DNA from: Neobacillus novalis NBRC 102450
GTDB taxonomy: Bacteria > Bacillota > Bacilli > Bacillales > Cytobacillaceae
NCBI RefSeq assembly: GCF_001591805.1
Contig: NZ_BCVP01000001.1
Coordinates: 47,412-111,411, forward strand
Reading direction: 5' to 3'
Length of the DNA stretch: 64,000 nt
Below the pieces are notes generated by a model that worked only from the letters and a program-made list of their open reading frames with translations, was not told the origin of the DNA and searched no databases. The position numbers and the translations under genes are program-made. Shown here piece after piece: positions 24,047-32,305 of this stretch. Position 1 is the stretch's first letter. The number at the start of each line of letters is the position of its first letter.

Positions 24047-24334
24047 TCATCCACCAAAATTGGTTATTAAGATTCCAAAGCAGGCGGTAAATAATAATAT
24101 ATTTAATCCAAGACCAATTAATGCCCCCTGCCCTAATCGGTTCCTTTTCGTTGCGAAACTTATGATTGGAAACAGAACTAAACCAATGATTGCAATACAC
24201 AAATAGGCAAAAAAGATAGAGGCAAACATAAATAATATGAATATACCTAGTAAGTAAAATCCAAGAGAGATTCCAATTCCAAGCCAAAGGTCTTTTAATG
24301 ACCCATGTTTTTTATTCCATTGATTCTGATTCAA
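24047..24334 (-). CDS. Small integral membrane protein
   Basis: 95 residues, TTG start at 24334 after GGGGGGATTTGG. Three hydrophobic segments (about residues 17-40, 42-60 and 71-92) with a basic KRNR turn before the last. Family not recognised. It lies 13 bases upstream of the flavin reductase gene in the same direction, so the two are probably cotranscribed. Confidence 0.65.
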   Translation of the reverse strand: MNQNQWNKKHGSLKDLWLGIGISLGFYLLGIFILFMFASIFFAYLCIAIIGLVLFPIISFATKRNRLGQGALIGLGLNILLFTACFGILITNFGG

Positions 24335-24366
24335 CCAAATCCCCCCTATTCTTAAAAAGCAGAACT

Positions 24367-24457
24367 TTTTTGTGACCGTCTTGCTTCTTTTTTCGAGGTC
24401 AGGGGCACAATTATCTCTTTTTGTGACTGTCTAGCCTCTTTTTTCGGGCTCGCGGGC
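24367..24457. repeat. Imperfect 51-bp tandem duplication
   Basis: TTTTTGTGAC-GTCT-GC-TCTTTTTTCG recurs with a period of 51 bases (GTGAC at 24372 and 24423), between the radical SAM gene end and the membrane protein start. Short A/T tracts make either copy a possible weak terminator. Confidence 0.65.
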
Positions 24458-24468
24458 AGAATAAGCAA

Positions 24469-25890
24469 CTATTCCGCACTTACAAAAGTTCGCCCTTCAA
24501 GCTCCGCCTGAATTTTCTTCAACTCAAGCTCTTTCTCATCTCGGTAAAATAAATTATAGGTATCAAACGGGATGATTCGCCCATCTGGATGAGCGATATG
24601 AACACAGGATTTTTTGACAGAACGGACATCAAAATTATATGCATCTAAAAATTGCATGATAATCACCCGGAACACATTGTCATAGCCAATTTGGCCAGGC
24701 ATTGAAACTTTCGGCAGACAGCATAATAAATCCTGTAAGGATAATGCTGACGAATCTGGTGAGTGATTCAGAGAAAACAATTTAAATATCATATTTTTAA
24801 TATTATCATCTTGTTCAAATACAATTGTATTTCGTTCTCCCTCTAATAATATGTTCGGATCGATTAAGCCTGTTAATGGTGTTGCCACACCGTCTTGTTT
24901 TAAGGCATACCCCATCGCAAGGCAGTCTGGGTGGCAGGGAACAGGGATGATATCCTTTGGCCCAAAAACATTGGATTGGCCGATAATCATCTGTCTAACT
25001 TCACTCAATGTTAAGCGATTGGTCGATGGATCATAGTCCTCCAATCTTCCTGCCGCCTGAATGGGCTGAAAGGTTACCCCACGGACACATTTCTGTTTCA
25101 AGCCATATTGAATGATTTTTCCCACCTCATGGTCGTTTAATCCTTTTTTCAATGTGACAACAAGTGTAGTGGAAATATTGTACTCATTTAAATTCTCGAT
25201 TGCTTTTTGTCTAATATCTCTTAGATCGACGCCTCTTAATTCTTCGAGTGCTTCTTTTTCAAAGCTATCAAATTGAAGGTAGATTTCAAAGCCCGGTGAA
25301 TAGGTAGCAAGCCGTTTTACAAATTCCTTATCATTGGCGATTCGAAGTCCATTCGTATTCACCATTATATGCCGGATTGGTCTAGATTTTGCCATATCGA
25401 GAATATCAAAAAACTGCGGATGGATTGTTGGCTCCCCGCCGCTGATTTGGACAATATCCGCATGGCGTTCATTTTTAATAATATTATCGAGCATAAATTC
25501 AATTTTTTCCAGGCTGCGGAAGCTCCCTTTTTGCGGGGAAGATTCTGCATAACAAATCGGACATTTCAAATTACATCTCTCGGTTATTTCTAACAGCGTT
25601 AAACAGCTATGCTGCTCATGATCGGGGCATAGTCCGCAATCATAAGGACAGCCGTACTTAATCGGTGTATTCCAGCGATACGGCATTTCCGAAGGCTTGA
25701 TAAACTCGCGGCACCATTTATAATAGGCAACATCAGTAGAAATCAATACTTTCTCCCGCCCGTGCTGCATACAATTTTTCACCAAATATACCTTTTCATT
25801 TTCAATAATAACCTTTGCTTCAACTTTACGAAGACAGGTTGAACAAATACTGTTCGTTAATTCATAAAATAAATATGGGCGGTTAGGCAT
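24469..25890 (-). CDS. Radical SAM protein resembling the tetraether synthase (Tes)-like branch
   Basis: 473 residues. Radical SAM core with CNLKCPICY at about 107-115 (CxxxCxxC for the 4Fe-4S cluster), then ISGGEPTIHP near 150 and MVNTNGLRI. Ahead of it is a cysteine-rich N-terminus, SICSTCLRKVE near residue 14 plus YGCPYDCGLCPDHEQHSC at about 79-96, a layout I associate with the MJ0619/Tes-like family that joins lipid tails. More cysteines follow (VPCHPDCLAMGY). The upstream Lgt paralogue overlaps it by 8 bases, suggesting translational coupling and a membrane-lipid substrate. The family assignment is from memory of motifs; the reaction is not established for bacterial members. Confidence 0.75.
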   Translation of the reverse strand: MPNRPYLFYELTNSICSTCLRKVEAKVIIENEKVYLVKNCMQHGREKVLISTDVAYYKWCREFIKPSEMPYRWNTPIKYGCPYDCGLCPDHEQHSCLTLLEITERCNLKCPICYAESSPQKGSFRSLEKIEFMLDNIIKNERHADIVQISGGEPTIHPQFFDILDMAKSRPIRHIMVNTNGLRIANDKEFVKRLATYSPGFEIYLQFDSFEKEALEELRGVDLRDIRQKAIENLNEYNISTTLVVTLKKGLNDHEVGKIIQYGLKQKCVRGVTFQPIQAAGRLEDYDPSTNRLTLSEVRQMIIGQSNVFGPKDIIPVPCHPDCLAMGYALKQDGVATPLTGLIDPNILLEGERNTIVFEQDDNIKNMIFKLFSLNHSPDSSALSLQDLLCCLPKVSMPGQIGYDNVFRVIIMQFLDAYNFDVRSVKKSCVHIAHPDGRIIPFDTYNLFYRDEKELELKKIQAELEGRTFVSAE

Positions 25891-26629
25891 GGACTTCTCT
25901 CCTTCTTTCTGTTTGTTTTTTATTAATCAGCCAGAGGTAATACGCAATTCCTAGTAAGCTTGCAAGCTGAATATTATTAAGGATCCAATAAGGGTGCGGT
26001 GTTGGTTTAATGAAATCAATCATCAAGCGGAACCATAAATAACTAAGCATGAATAACTGGAACAATAATCCCTCCCATCCAACTTGTTTCCTTTTTATTT
26101 GATAGAGTACAATTATTAGAACTAGCAGGAAGAATATTTCATATAACTGGGTAGGATGCCGCTTAATTCCGTCCCCAAAGTCAACGCCTGTAAACCAAGT
26201 GGTTGCCACACCGTATGTATGATCATCTAACCCCGTTAAAAAGCAGCCGATTCTCCCAATCATCATTCCCACTGCTAAGGGCAGAACAAAATCATCTCCG
26301 GTCGAACGCGTCCAGCCAATTAATTTTTTGGCTGTTTCGACACCAATTAATCCACCTAATAATCCGCCGACAATCGTTTTCCCTTCGATTAGATAAATTA
26401 AATTATTCCAATTTTCTAGTGTCTTTTCGGGGTCTTCGAACCAATAAAGCAGCTTTGAACCTAGTGCCGCACCTAATGTGGCACCAACTACCACCCAAAG
26501 CGCTTTATCGATTGGAATCCGTTCTTTATTTCGCGTGTATAAATACACACGAAAGCCAATGAAGTATGCTAGCGCTTCTAATAACAAATGGGGATGAATT
26601 CCAAATATGTATACAGGGAAATTCACCAA
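25883..26629 (-). CDS. Prolipoprotein diacylglyceryl transferase (Lgt) family paralogue
   Basis: About 248 residues with seven predicted membrane helices. The Lgt signature region is present as GMMIGRIGCFLTGLDDHTYG near 140, and HPTQLYEIFF near 178 matches the conserved HPxxLYE. True Lgt has a fuller GRxxNFxNxEhxG signature, so the FLTGLDDH version suggests a diverged paralogue rather than the housekeeping enzyme. TTG at 26629 or GTG three bases on may start translation behind AGGAGGAGC. Cotranscribed with the radical SAM gene (8-bp overlap). Family knowledge: Lgt moves diacylglyceryl from phosphatidylglycerol. Confidence 0.8.
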   Translation of the reverse strand: MVNFPVYIFGIHPHLLLEALAYFIGFRVYLYTRNKERIPIDKALWVVVGATLGAALGSKLLYWFEDPEKTLENWNNLIYLIEGKTIVGGLLGGLIGVETAKKLIGWTRSTGDDFVLPLAVGMMIGRIGCFLTGLDDHTYGVATTWFTGVDFGDGIKRHPTQLYEIFFLLVLIIVLYQIKRKQVGWEGLLFQLFMLSYLWFRLMIDFIKPTPHPYWILNNIQLASLLGIAYYLWLINKKQTERRREVHA

Positions 26630-26708
26630 GGGCTCCTCCTATCTAAAAAAAGTCTTGTGTCATTTCTATACTATCAGAATATTAGGTATATTTAACAGCT
26701 ATTTCCCC

Positions 26709-27353
26709 CTATTTCTTTTGCATTCTGCGATACAGCCGATATCCTTTTCGGACCCCGTTAACGAAAAAAAACGGTATCGGTGGATGGTATTTATAAAGAT
26801 ATGGTTGATATATCTTGTTATAAGCCTTTTTCAGATCATCCCACTTCCGGCAATAGCCCTGTTTATAAAAATCCGATACGTCAACGATATACCCTCTTCC
26901 CTCAAACATGACAACATTTTTACCGTGAACATCAAAGGGATTTAAGCCAACAGACCGGGCATATTCCAGGCCTTGATCGATATCCTCAATCACCAGTTTT
27001 GGGATTTGAATCCCCCGTACAACTGCATCAAATAAAGTAATCCCCTCAAGCTTTTTTAATACTAAATAACTATCCCCATACGTAATTAAAGTGGAATAGG
27101 ATTCATGAGTTCCCAATTTTTTATAAACGTCAATCTCCTTTTTAAGCTCCTCATGGCTGCGTCCATATACTTTTACCACCCTTTGTGGATGCGAAACATG
27201 AGAAAAGACCCCAGCATAATTGCCGCTCCCGATTGTTTTCCACGAATTGGACCGATTGTTTACAATGATTGGATCGAAGGGGCTAGTAGTGGATAAATGT
27301 ATTTGTGGTAATAATTCATTTTCTATTAATTCGATATACTTAGATTGCTGCAT
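26709..27353 (-). CDS. YrzF-type serine/threonine protein kinase-like protein
   Basis: 214 residues from ATG at 27353. A compact, diverged protein kinase fold: glycine-rich IGSGNYAGVFSH near 44, lysine in RVVKVYG near 60, hinge YLVLKKLEGITLFDAV near 92, catalytic-loop equivalent NPFDVHGKNVV near 133 and metal-loop equivalent GYIVDVSDF near 148 (D-x-S in place of DFG). This matches the YrzF family of Bacillus; substrates are unknown. It may head a transcript with the Lgt-like and radical SAM genes, 79 bases downstream. Confidence 0.8.
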   Translation of the reverse strand: MQQSKYIELIENELLPQIHLSTTSPFDPIIVNNRSNSWKTIGSGNYAGVFSHVSHPQRVVKVYGRSHEELKKEIDVYKKLGTHESYSTLITYGDSYLVLKKLEGITLFDAVVRGIQIPKLVIEDIDQGLEYARSVGLNPFDVHGKNVVMFEGRGYIVDVSDFYKQGYCRKWDDLKKAYNKIYQPYLYKYHPPIPFFFVNGVRKGYRLYRRMQKK

Positions 27354-27586
27354 CTTGACACCACCCACCGCTCCCTTTATAAAAATCAGCTGCACATGTA
27401 AATGATGAAAGGATAAAAGTCCATCCTATTAAACCAGGTCAAACAATTACTTATTCTTAATGCCTATTTTAACAAGGTTTTAGCTAAAGGGAATTATTTC
27501 TTTTCTTTTACGTTTGCACGTTATACACTAAAGAGGAAAATTTAAGTTAATATACTATATTTCGCTAAATATACGAGGTGTTTTAA

Positions 27587-28141
27587 GTGAATTTTCCTAT
27601 TTTAGAAACAAAAAGATTAAAATTAATTGAAATAACCCATCAGCATGTTGATGAACTTTACGGAATTTTATCATTAGAAGAAGTAACCCGGTTTTATGGG
27701 ACCAATCGGTTCACCTTACAGGTCGAAGCGACAAGATTAATTGATTTGTTTCTTAAGAACTTTCTTGATAAACGAGGGATTCGCTGGGGAATTAAACTAA
27801 AAGAAAATCAACGAATCATCGGAACGGTAGGTCTTAATGGTTTACAGCTGAATAATAAACGGGCCGAAATCGGTTATGAACTCCATCCCTCCTTTTGGAG
27901 AATGGGCTATGCCTCAGAGGCGATTAAAGAAGTGCTGGACTTTAGTTTCAATCGATTGGATTTGTATCGAATTGGGGCTGTTGTTTACCCCGAAAATGAA
28001 GCATCCATCCATTTACTTATGAAGCAAGGCTTTATGAAGGAAGGATTACTGCGCGGCTACATTCTTCAAAATGAACAATTTCATGATACTCATGTTTTGT
28101 CTTTATTGCGGCCTGAGTGGAAAGAAAGCCAGGAAGAATAA
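27587..28141 (+). CDS. GNAT acetyltransferase, RimJ/RimL-like
   Basis: 184 residues with GTG start behind AGGTG. Family marks: LETKRLKLIEI at the start, IGTVGLNGL near 82, RAEIGYELHPSFWRMGYASEAIKEVLDF at about 92-119, containing the acetyl-CoA-binding RxxGYA turn, and NEASIHLLMKQGFMKEG near 145. Transfers acetyl from acetyl-CoA to an amine, in RimJ/L relatives a protein N-terminus, though many act on small molecules or antibiotics. It converges with the 28154-28354 gene. Confidence 0.88.
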   Translation: MNFPILETKRLKLIEITHQHVDELYGILSLEEVTRFYGTNRFTLQVEATRLIDLFLKNFLDKRGIRWGIKLKENQRIIGTVGLNGLQLNNKRAEIGYELHPSFWRMGYASEAIKEVLDFSFNRLDLYRIGAVVYPENEASIHLLMKQGFMKEGLLRGYILQNEQFHDTHVLSLLRPEWKESQEE

Positions 28142-28153
28142 TCTCCCGGCTTT

Positions 28154-28354
28154 TTACTCTTCAAAATACGCTTTAAATTCTTTTGGATCTTTCGGTTCCT
28201 CATCATGATAATACGGGTTATTTTCTACAGTATCTTCTGGGTCAAGATTCGTTTTAATTACTAACATGGGGGAAGTCGAACTTTCAGCAATCAGTCGATC
28301 GTTTAATTTGTCAAAATCAGGCATCTTATTACTTCCGGGCTGTCTAGGTTCCAT
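28154..28354 (-). CDS. Small conserved-looking hypothetical protein
   Basis: 66 hydrophilic acidic residues (MEPRQPGSNKMPDFD... ending FKAYFEE) with AGGAGGTGTT upstream of the ATG. No membrane segment or motif. It lies directly downstream of cotE on the same strand, but a terminator at 28414-28447 separates them. Function unknown. In Bacillus subtilis mutS occupies this place after cotE; here it does not. Confidence 0.65.
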   Translation of the reverse strand: MEPRQPGSNKMPDFDKLNDRLIAESSTSPMLVIKTNLDPEDTVENNPYYHDEEPKDPKEFKAYFEE

Positions 28355-28413
28355 TATTTAAACACCTCCTAACTTTAAGGTGCTTGTTTTACGGAAAAAA
28401 ATTCAGCGTATAA

Positions 28414-28447
28414 AAGAAAAAAACTAGGAAGTAAAAACCTCCTAGTT
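28414..28447 (-). terminator. Terminator after cotE
   Basis: AACTAGGA/TCCTAGTT with seven T on the minus strand, directly after the cotE stop. Confidence 0.92.
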
Positions 28448-28451
28448 AGTC

Positions 28452-28997
28452 TTATTCCTCTTCTGAGCCGACTAAGAAATCGGGATTTAATTCTTCGAAT
28501 TCTTCGTCGTCTACATCCATTCCCCACGCATCGTCATCGTCTTTGCATTCTTCAGGATTGACGCGAACACAAATCTTTGTCTCACCAATTACTTCAACAA
28601 GAAATTCTCTTTCGACATGGACGATGATTCGATTGCCATTAGGGGAGATGACTGCTTCGCAACAATTTGGCTGCTGCAGAACCCGTGCAACAATTTCATT
28701 GTCATCGATGCAATCATTGTCACGATACTTCAGCTTAATTACATCTGTATATTGAACACGTTCAGTCACCACTTCTGTTTTGGTATTATCATTAAATGAG
28801 TACCAAACGTTAATGTCATATGAGCCGTGTATCTCAACAGTCTTGCCGACTTTTTTCGCGTTGTATTTATGGTTGATGATCCAACAGCCAAGAATACTCG
28901 TTGGACTATGTGCCGGGCTTATCGTATGATTGGACTGGGTGAATTTCTGTCCTTTCGCTACAACCGCCTTCGTTATTATCTCTCTATATTCTCCCAT
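28452..28997 (-). CDS. cotE: Outer spore coat morphogenetic protein CotE
   Basis: 181 residues from ATG at 28997 (AGGAGGG upstream), the same length as Bacillus subtilis CotE; a longer upstream frame is not needed. The family start [30 protein letters not shown] near residue 36, and the very acidic C-terminus ([19 protein letters not shown]) are diagnostic. CotE forms the layer on the mother-cell side of the forespore that recruits outer coat proteins. It follows ricA and miaB, as in Bacillus, but with its own transcript to judge by the terminators on both sides. Confidence 0.97.
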   Translation of the reverse strand: MGEYREIITKAVVAKGQKFTQSNHTISPAHSPTSILGCWIINHKYNAKKVGKTVEIHGSYDINVWYSFNDNTKTEVVTERVQYTDVIKLKYRDNDCIDDNEIVARVLQQPNCCEAVISPNGNRIIVHVEREFLVEVIGETKICVRVNPEECKDDDDAWGMDVDDEEFEELNPDFLVGSEEE

Positions 28998-29199
28998 TTC
29001 GCGCGAACCCTCCTCATTCAGTTTCATTTCATCCTATGCTAATTTGTAGACTAGTGTGAAATATATTTTTGTGAATACTGGTTAAAAGTTTAGTCATAGT
29101 TCATTTTATGCGGGATTTATAGGTGTGTGCCTTTCATGCCTGTACTTAAAACGGAGGCTGCAATGGTTAAAGGCATCTTTTGAGGGGATTAAAAAATCT

Positions 29200-29237
29200 T
29201 AAAAAACAAAACCAGGCTTAGTTAAAAGCCTGGCTCA
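29200..29237 (-). terminator. Terminator after ricA
   Basis: CCAGGCTT/AAGCCTGG, then TTTTGTTTTTT on the minus strand. Confidence 0.92.
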
Positions 29238-29243
29238 AAATTT

Positions 29244-29699
29244 TTAATGTTCGTGATCGCAAGCGTCGTGGCCATCACATGCCCCGCCACCATTCTTCAT
29301 GCTCGATCCTGTTTCACCCATTAATACATCTCCGCCCGTTGAAACAATAATTTCATCGGTAACCGTATTAGAAATAGTTGAAGCAATCAGCTGAAGCAGC
29401 TCATTTACTTCTAATTGAGATTGCTTGAAATCCTGGACAACAGGTATTTCATCTAATTCTTGCTCAACGGAAGCTATTTTGTCTTCTACCTTTTTTAATG
29501 CTTCCGGTTTTCCGTAATGCTGAAGATTTACCGCTTGTTTTTGCAATCCTTTAATATCTGCAATTAAAGTCTTCACCTTTTGATTATCATGAATATGAGC
29601 TTCTGCCCGTTTGAAGAAGTCCACTTCCTCAGTTTCTGCAATCATCCGTGCTAAATCCGCAGCACGAGCGACGATATCATCTTTTGTATACTTCGCCAC
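29244..29699 (-). CDS. ricA: RicA (YmcA), subunit of the RicAFT complex
   Basis: 151 residues, mostly helical. MAKYTKDDIVARAADLARMIAETEEVDFFKRAE and the repeated helix with QKQAVNLQHYGKPEAL are typical of YmcA/RicA. The C-terminal GGGACDGHDACDHEH supplies cysteines that in Bacillus subtilis help bind iron-sulfur clusters shared with RicF and RicT. The complex stimulates RNase Y-dependent maturation of mRNAs and the phosphorelay to Spo0A, needed for competence, biofilm and sporulation. It starts two bases after the miaB stop, so it is cotranslated. rny is in the same window. Confidence 0.95.
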   Translation of the reverse strand: MAKYTKDDIVARAADLARMIAETEEVDFFKRAEAHIHDNQKVKTLIADIKGLQKQAVNLQHYGKPEALKKVEDKIASVEQELDEIPVVQDFKQSQLEVNELLQLIASTISNTVTDEIIVSTGGDVLMGETGSSMKNGGGACDGHDACDHEH

Positions 29700-29700
29700 T

Positions 29701-31245
29701 TTATTTCACCTCTGCTGGTTGTAATTCTTCGACCATTTCTCCGTTTAATGACCATGTTTTTGCTTGGGTAATTTTTACTTTAACAATTTTTCCAATTGCT
29801 GACTTTGGAGCAGCAAAGTTTACCAGCTTGCTTCTAGTTGTGTACCCGGCAAGGACTTCAGGGTTGTTCTTGCTTTCCCCTTCAACAAGGACGTCAAGGA
29901 TTTGGCCTTCATGCTTTTTCATTGCCTCTAAAGAAAGTTCATTCACAAGCGCGTTTAAACGCTGCAAGCGTGCTTTCTTCACTTCCATTGGGACATTATC
30001 TTCCATTTTTGCTGCTGGAGTACCTTCCCGCGGTGAGTAAATGAAAGTATACGCCAATTCATAACCAACCTCACGATAGAGAGACATCGTTTCTTCAAAC
30101 TGTTCGTCCGTTTCGTTCGGGTAGCCAACGATAATATCAGTTGTTAAAGCGACATTCGGAATCGCTGCTTTAATTTTTCTCACAAGCTCTAAATATTGTT
30201 CTCTTGTATATTTACGAGCCATAATTTTTAAAACGTCAGTTGAACCCGATTGAACAGGTAAATGGATATGATCCATTAAGTTACCGCCTTTGGCAAGTAC
30301 TTCAATCAGGCGGTCATCAAAGTCACGGGGGTGACTTGTAGTGAAACGAATCCGCGGGATATCGATTTTACGTAAATCATCCATCAACTCACCAAGACCG
30401 TAGTTTTCAATTTCTAGATCTTTACCATAGGCATTAACATTTTGACCAAGGAGAGTGACTTCCTGGTAGCCTTGTGCTGCTAACTGACGGACCTCTTGGA
30501 TAATTTCTTCAGGACGACGGCTTCGTTCCTTCCCACGCGTGAATGGGACGATACAGTACGTACAGAATTTATCACAGCCATACATAATATTAACCCAGGC
30601 CTTAATCTTACCACGGCGGACTTTTGGAAGGTTTTCAATAACATCGCCTTCCTTTGACCATACTTCGACAACCATTTCTTTCGACATATATGCTTCTTGC
30701 AAAATGTTTGGTAAGCGGTGAATATTGTGAGTACCAAAAATCATGTCAACCTGATGGTAGGTTTTTAGAATCTTATTTACAACGGATTCTTCTTGGGACA
30801 TACACCCACAAACACCAATAAGCAGGTCAGGTCTTTCCAATTTCAAGGATTTTAAATGGCCCAGTTCACCGAACACTTTGTTTTCTGCATTCTCACGGAT
30901 GGCACATGTATTTAAGAGAATAACATTCGCATCCACCACGCTGTCTGTCGGCTCATAACCTAGTGCTAAAAAGATCCCTGCCATAACTTCAGTATCATGT
31001 TCATTCATTTGACAGCCATACGTCCGAATATAAAACTTACGGCCCTCACCCATGCCGCGGAATTCTTCAGGAATCGCAAAATCATTATGATATTTTACTT
31101 CTTCTTTTCCACGTTTTTTTGCTTCTTTTAAAGAAGGTGCTGTAATAACCTGCTCAAAGTATTTGCTGTAATCCTTGGCGGATTTTTTGTCCGAAGAATT
31201 GGCAGCTTCAACTTGTTTGCTATCTAAACGTTGTTTTTCATTCAT
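29701..31245 (-). CDS. miaB: tRNA-2-methylthio-N6-dimethylallyladenosine synthase MiaB
   Basis: 514 residues from ATG at 31245, supported by GAAAGGAG. Order: UPF0004 domain with YGCQMNEHD near residue 80 and further Cys in [10 protein letters not shown] and GVCGCMSQE (auxiliary cluster), radical [18 protein letters not shown] near 224, and a C-terminal TRAM domain. It methylthiolates i6A at position 37 of tRNAs reading UNN codons. Length matches Bacillus MiaB with its longer N-terminus. Followed at once by ricA. Confidence 0.97.
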   Translation of the reverse strand: MNEKQRLDSKQVEAANSSDKKSAKDYSKYFEQVITAPSLKEAKKRGKEEVKYHNDFAIPEEFRGMGEGRKFYIRTYGCQMNEHDTEVMAGIFLALGYEPTDSVVDANVILLNTCAIRENAENKVFGELGHLKSLKLERPDLLIGVCGCMSQEESVVNKILKTYHQVDMIFGTHNIHRLPNILQEAYMSKEMVVEVWSKEGDVIENLPKVRRGKIKAWVNIMYGCDKFCTYCIVPFTRGKERSRRPEEIIQEVRQLAAQGYQEVTLLGQNVNAYGKDLEIENYGLGELMDDLRKIDIPRIRFTTSHPRDFDDRLIEVLAKGGNLMDHIHLPVQSGSTDVLKIMARKYTREQYLELVRKIKAAIPNVALTTDIIVGYPNETDEQFEETMSLYREVGYELAYTFIYSPREGTPAAKMEDNVPMEVKKARLQRLNALVNELSLEAMKKHEGQILDVLVEGESKNNPEVLAGYTTRSKLVNFAAPKSAIGKIVKVKITQAKTWSLNGEMVEELQPAEVK

Positions 31246-31392
31246 TGGGATAAATCTCCTTTCAACCAAATTAACTTTAGCGTCTATTAAAATAAATAAT
31301 GTAATTTATTACCTTTACTATAAAAAGTAAAGGAGTATGTGCCCTATCTGCACATTATAATAGTATAAAGGTTTCAGCGGGTGAAAACAATA

Positions 31393-31424
31393 GAAAATCC
31401 CGGGGAATTGACTCCCCGGGATGT
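31393..31424 (-). terminator. Terminator after korB
   Basis: GC-rich stem ATCCCGGGGA/TCCCCGGGAT, with TTTTC on the minus strand. Confidence 0.88.
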
Positions 31425-31438
31425 TTAGCTTTTCATGA

Positions 31439-32305
31439 TTACATAAATTCAGCAACTAATTTATCGAAATGTGCTTGGTCAAGGTTTAAGTCTGAATCTA
31501 CCAACGGTTCTTCGGAGTATCCAGTCAATAATTCTTGATAAGATTGACGCTCAGTATTTTGGTAAATAAGTCCAGTAACTAAGCCGTTATGTTTCATTAA
31601 TGTCTGCATCGCATTTTCACGGTTTGATGCGTCATATCCTTCCACATCACTAAGCTTCGTTAGATTTTCCTTAAACCAATCATACGTGTTGACCTTATTA
31701 TAGGTTACACATGGACTGAACACATTGATTAAAGCAAAACCTTTGTGGTTGATACCCGCTTCAATTAATGCCGTTAAGTCTTTTAAGTCGGTAGAGAAAC
31801 TTTGTGCAACAAAGGTTGCTCCTACGGTTAAAGCCATCTCCATCGGGGAAATCGATTGTTCGATTGATCCCATCGGCGTTGATTTTGTTTTAAAACCTAC
31901 CGCCGAACGAGGAGATGTTTGTCCCTTTGTTAACCCATAAATTTGGTTATCCATGACAATGTAAGTAATGTCAATATTACGACGAATAGCATGAATCGTA
32001 TGCCCCATCCCAATTGCATAACCGTCACCGTCACCGCCAGAAGCAATAACCGTTAAATCACGATTAGCCATTTTAACACCCTGGGCAATCGGAAGTGAGC
32101 GGCCATGAATGCCATGGAAGCCGTATGAATTAATATAACCAGAGATACGGCCTGAACAGCCAATCCCTGAAACTACTGCTAAATTTTCCGGTACTAAACC
32201 AACATTTGCTGCCGCACGCTGCATTGCCGCTTGTACGGAGAAGTCGCCACAGCCAGGGCACCAGTTCGGTTTCACATCGTTACGAAAGTCTTTAAAAGTG
32301 GCCAT
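31439..32305 (-). CDS. korB: 2-oxoacid:ferredoxin oxidoreductase, beta subunit
   Basis: 288 residues. CPGCGDFSVQ near residue 16 and the thiamine diphosphate site GGDGDGYAIGMGH...DNQIYGLTKGQTSPRS (about 94-137) identify the KorB/PorB family. With KorA it converts 2-oxoglutarate or another 2-oxoacid plus CoA to the acyl-CoA, reducing ferredoxin. The start immediately abuts the korA stop codon, a normal two-gene operon. Likely 2-oxoglutarate as substrate by family convention, not proven here. Confidence 0.93.
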   Translation of the reverse strand: MATFKDFRNDVKPNWCPGCGDFSVQAAMQRAAANVGLVPENLAVVSGIGCSGRISGYINSYGFHGIHGRSLPIAQGVKMANRDLTVIASGGDGDGYAIGMGHTIHAIRRNIDITYIVMDNQIYGLTKGQTSPRSAVGFKTKSTPMGSIEQSISPMEMALTVGATFVAQSFSTDLKDLTALIEAGINHKGFALINVFSPCVTYNKVNTYDWFKENLTKLSDVEGYDASNRENAMQTLMKHNGLVTGLIYQNTERQSYQELLTGYSEEPLVDSDLNLDQAHFDKLVAEFM

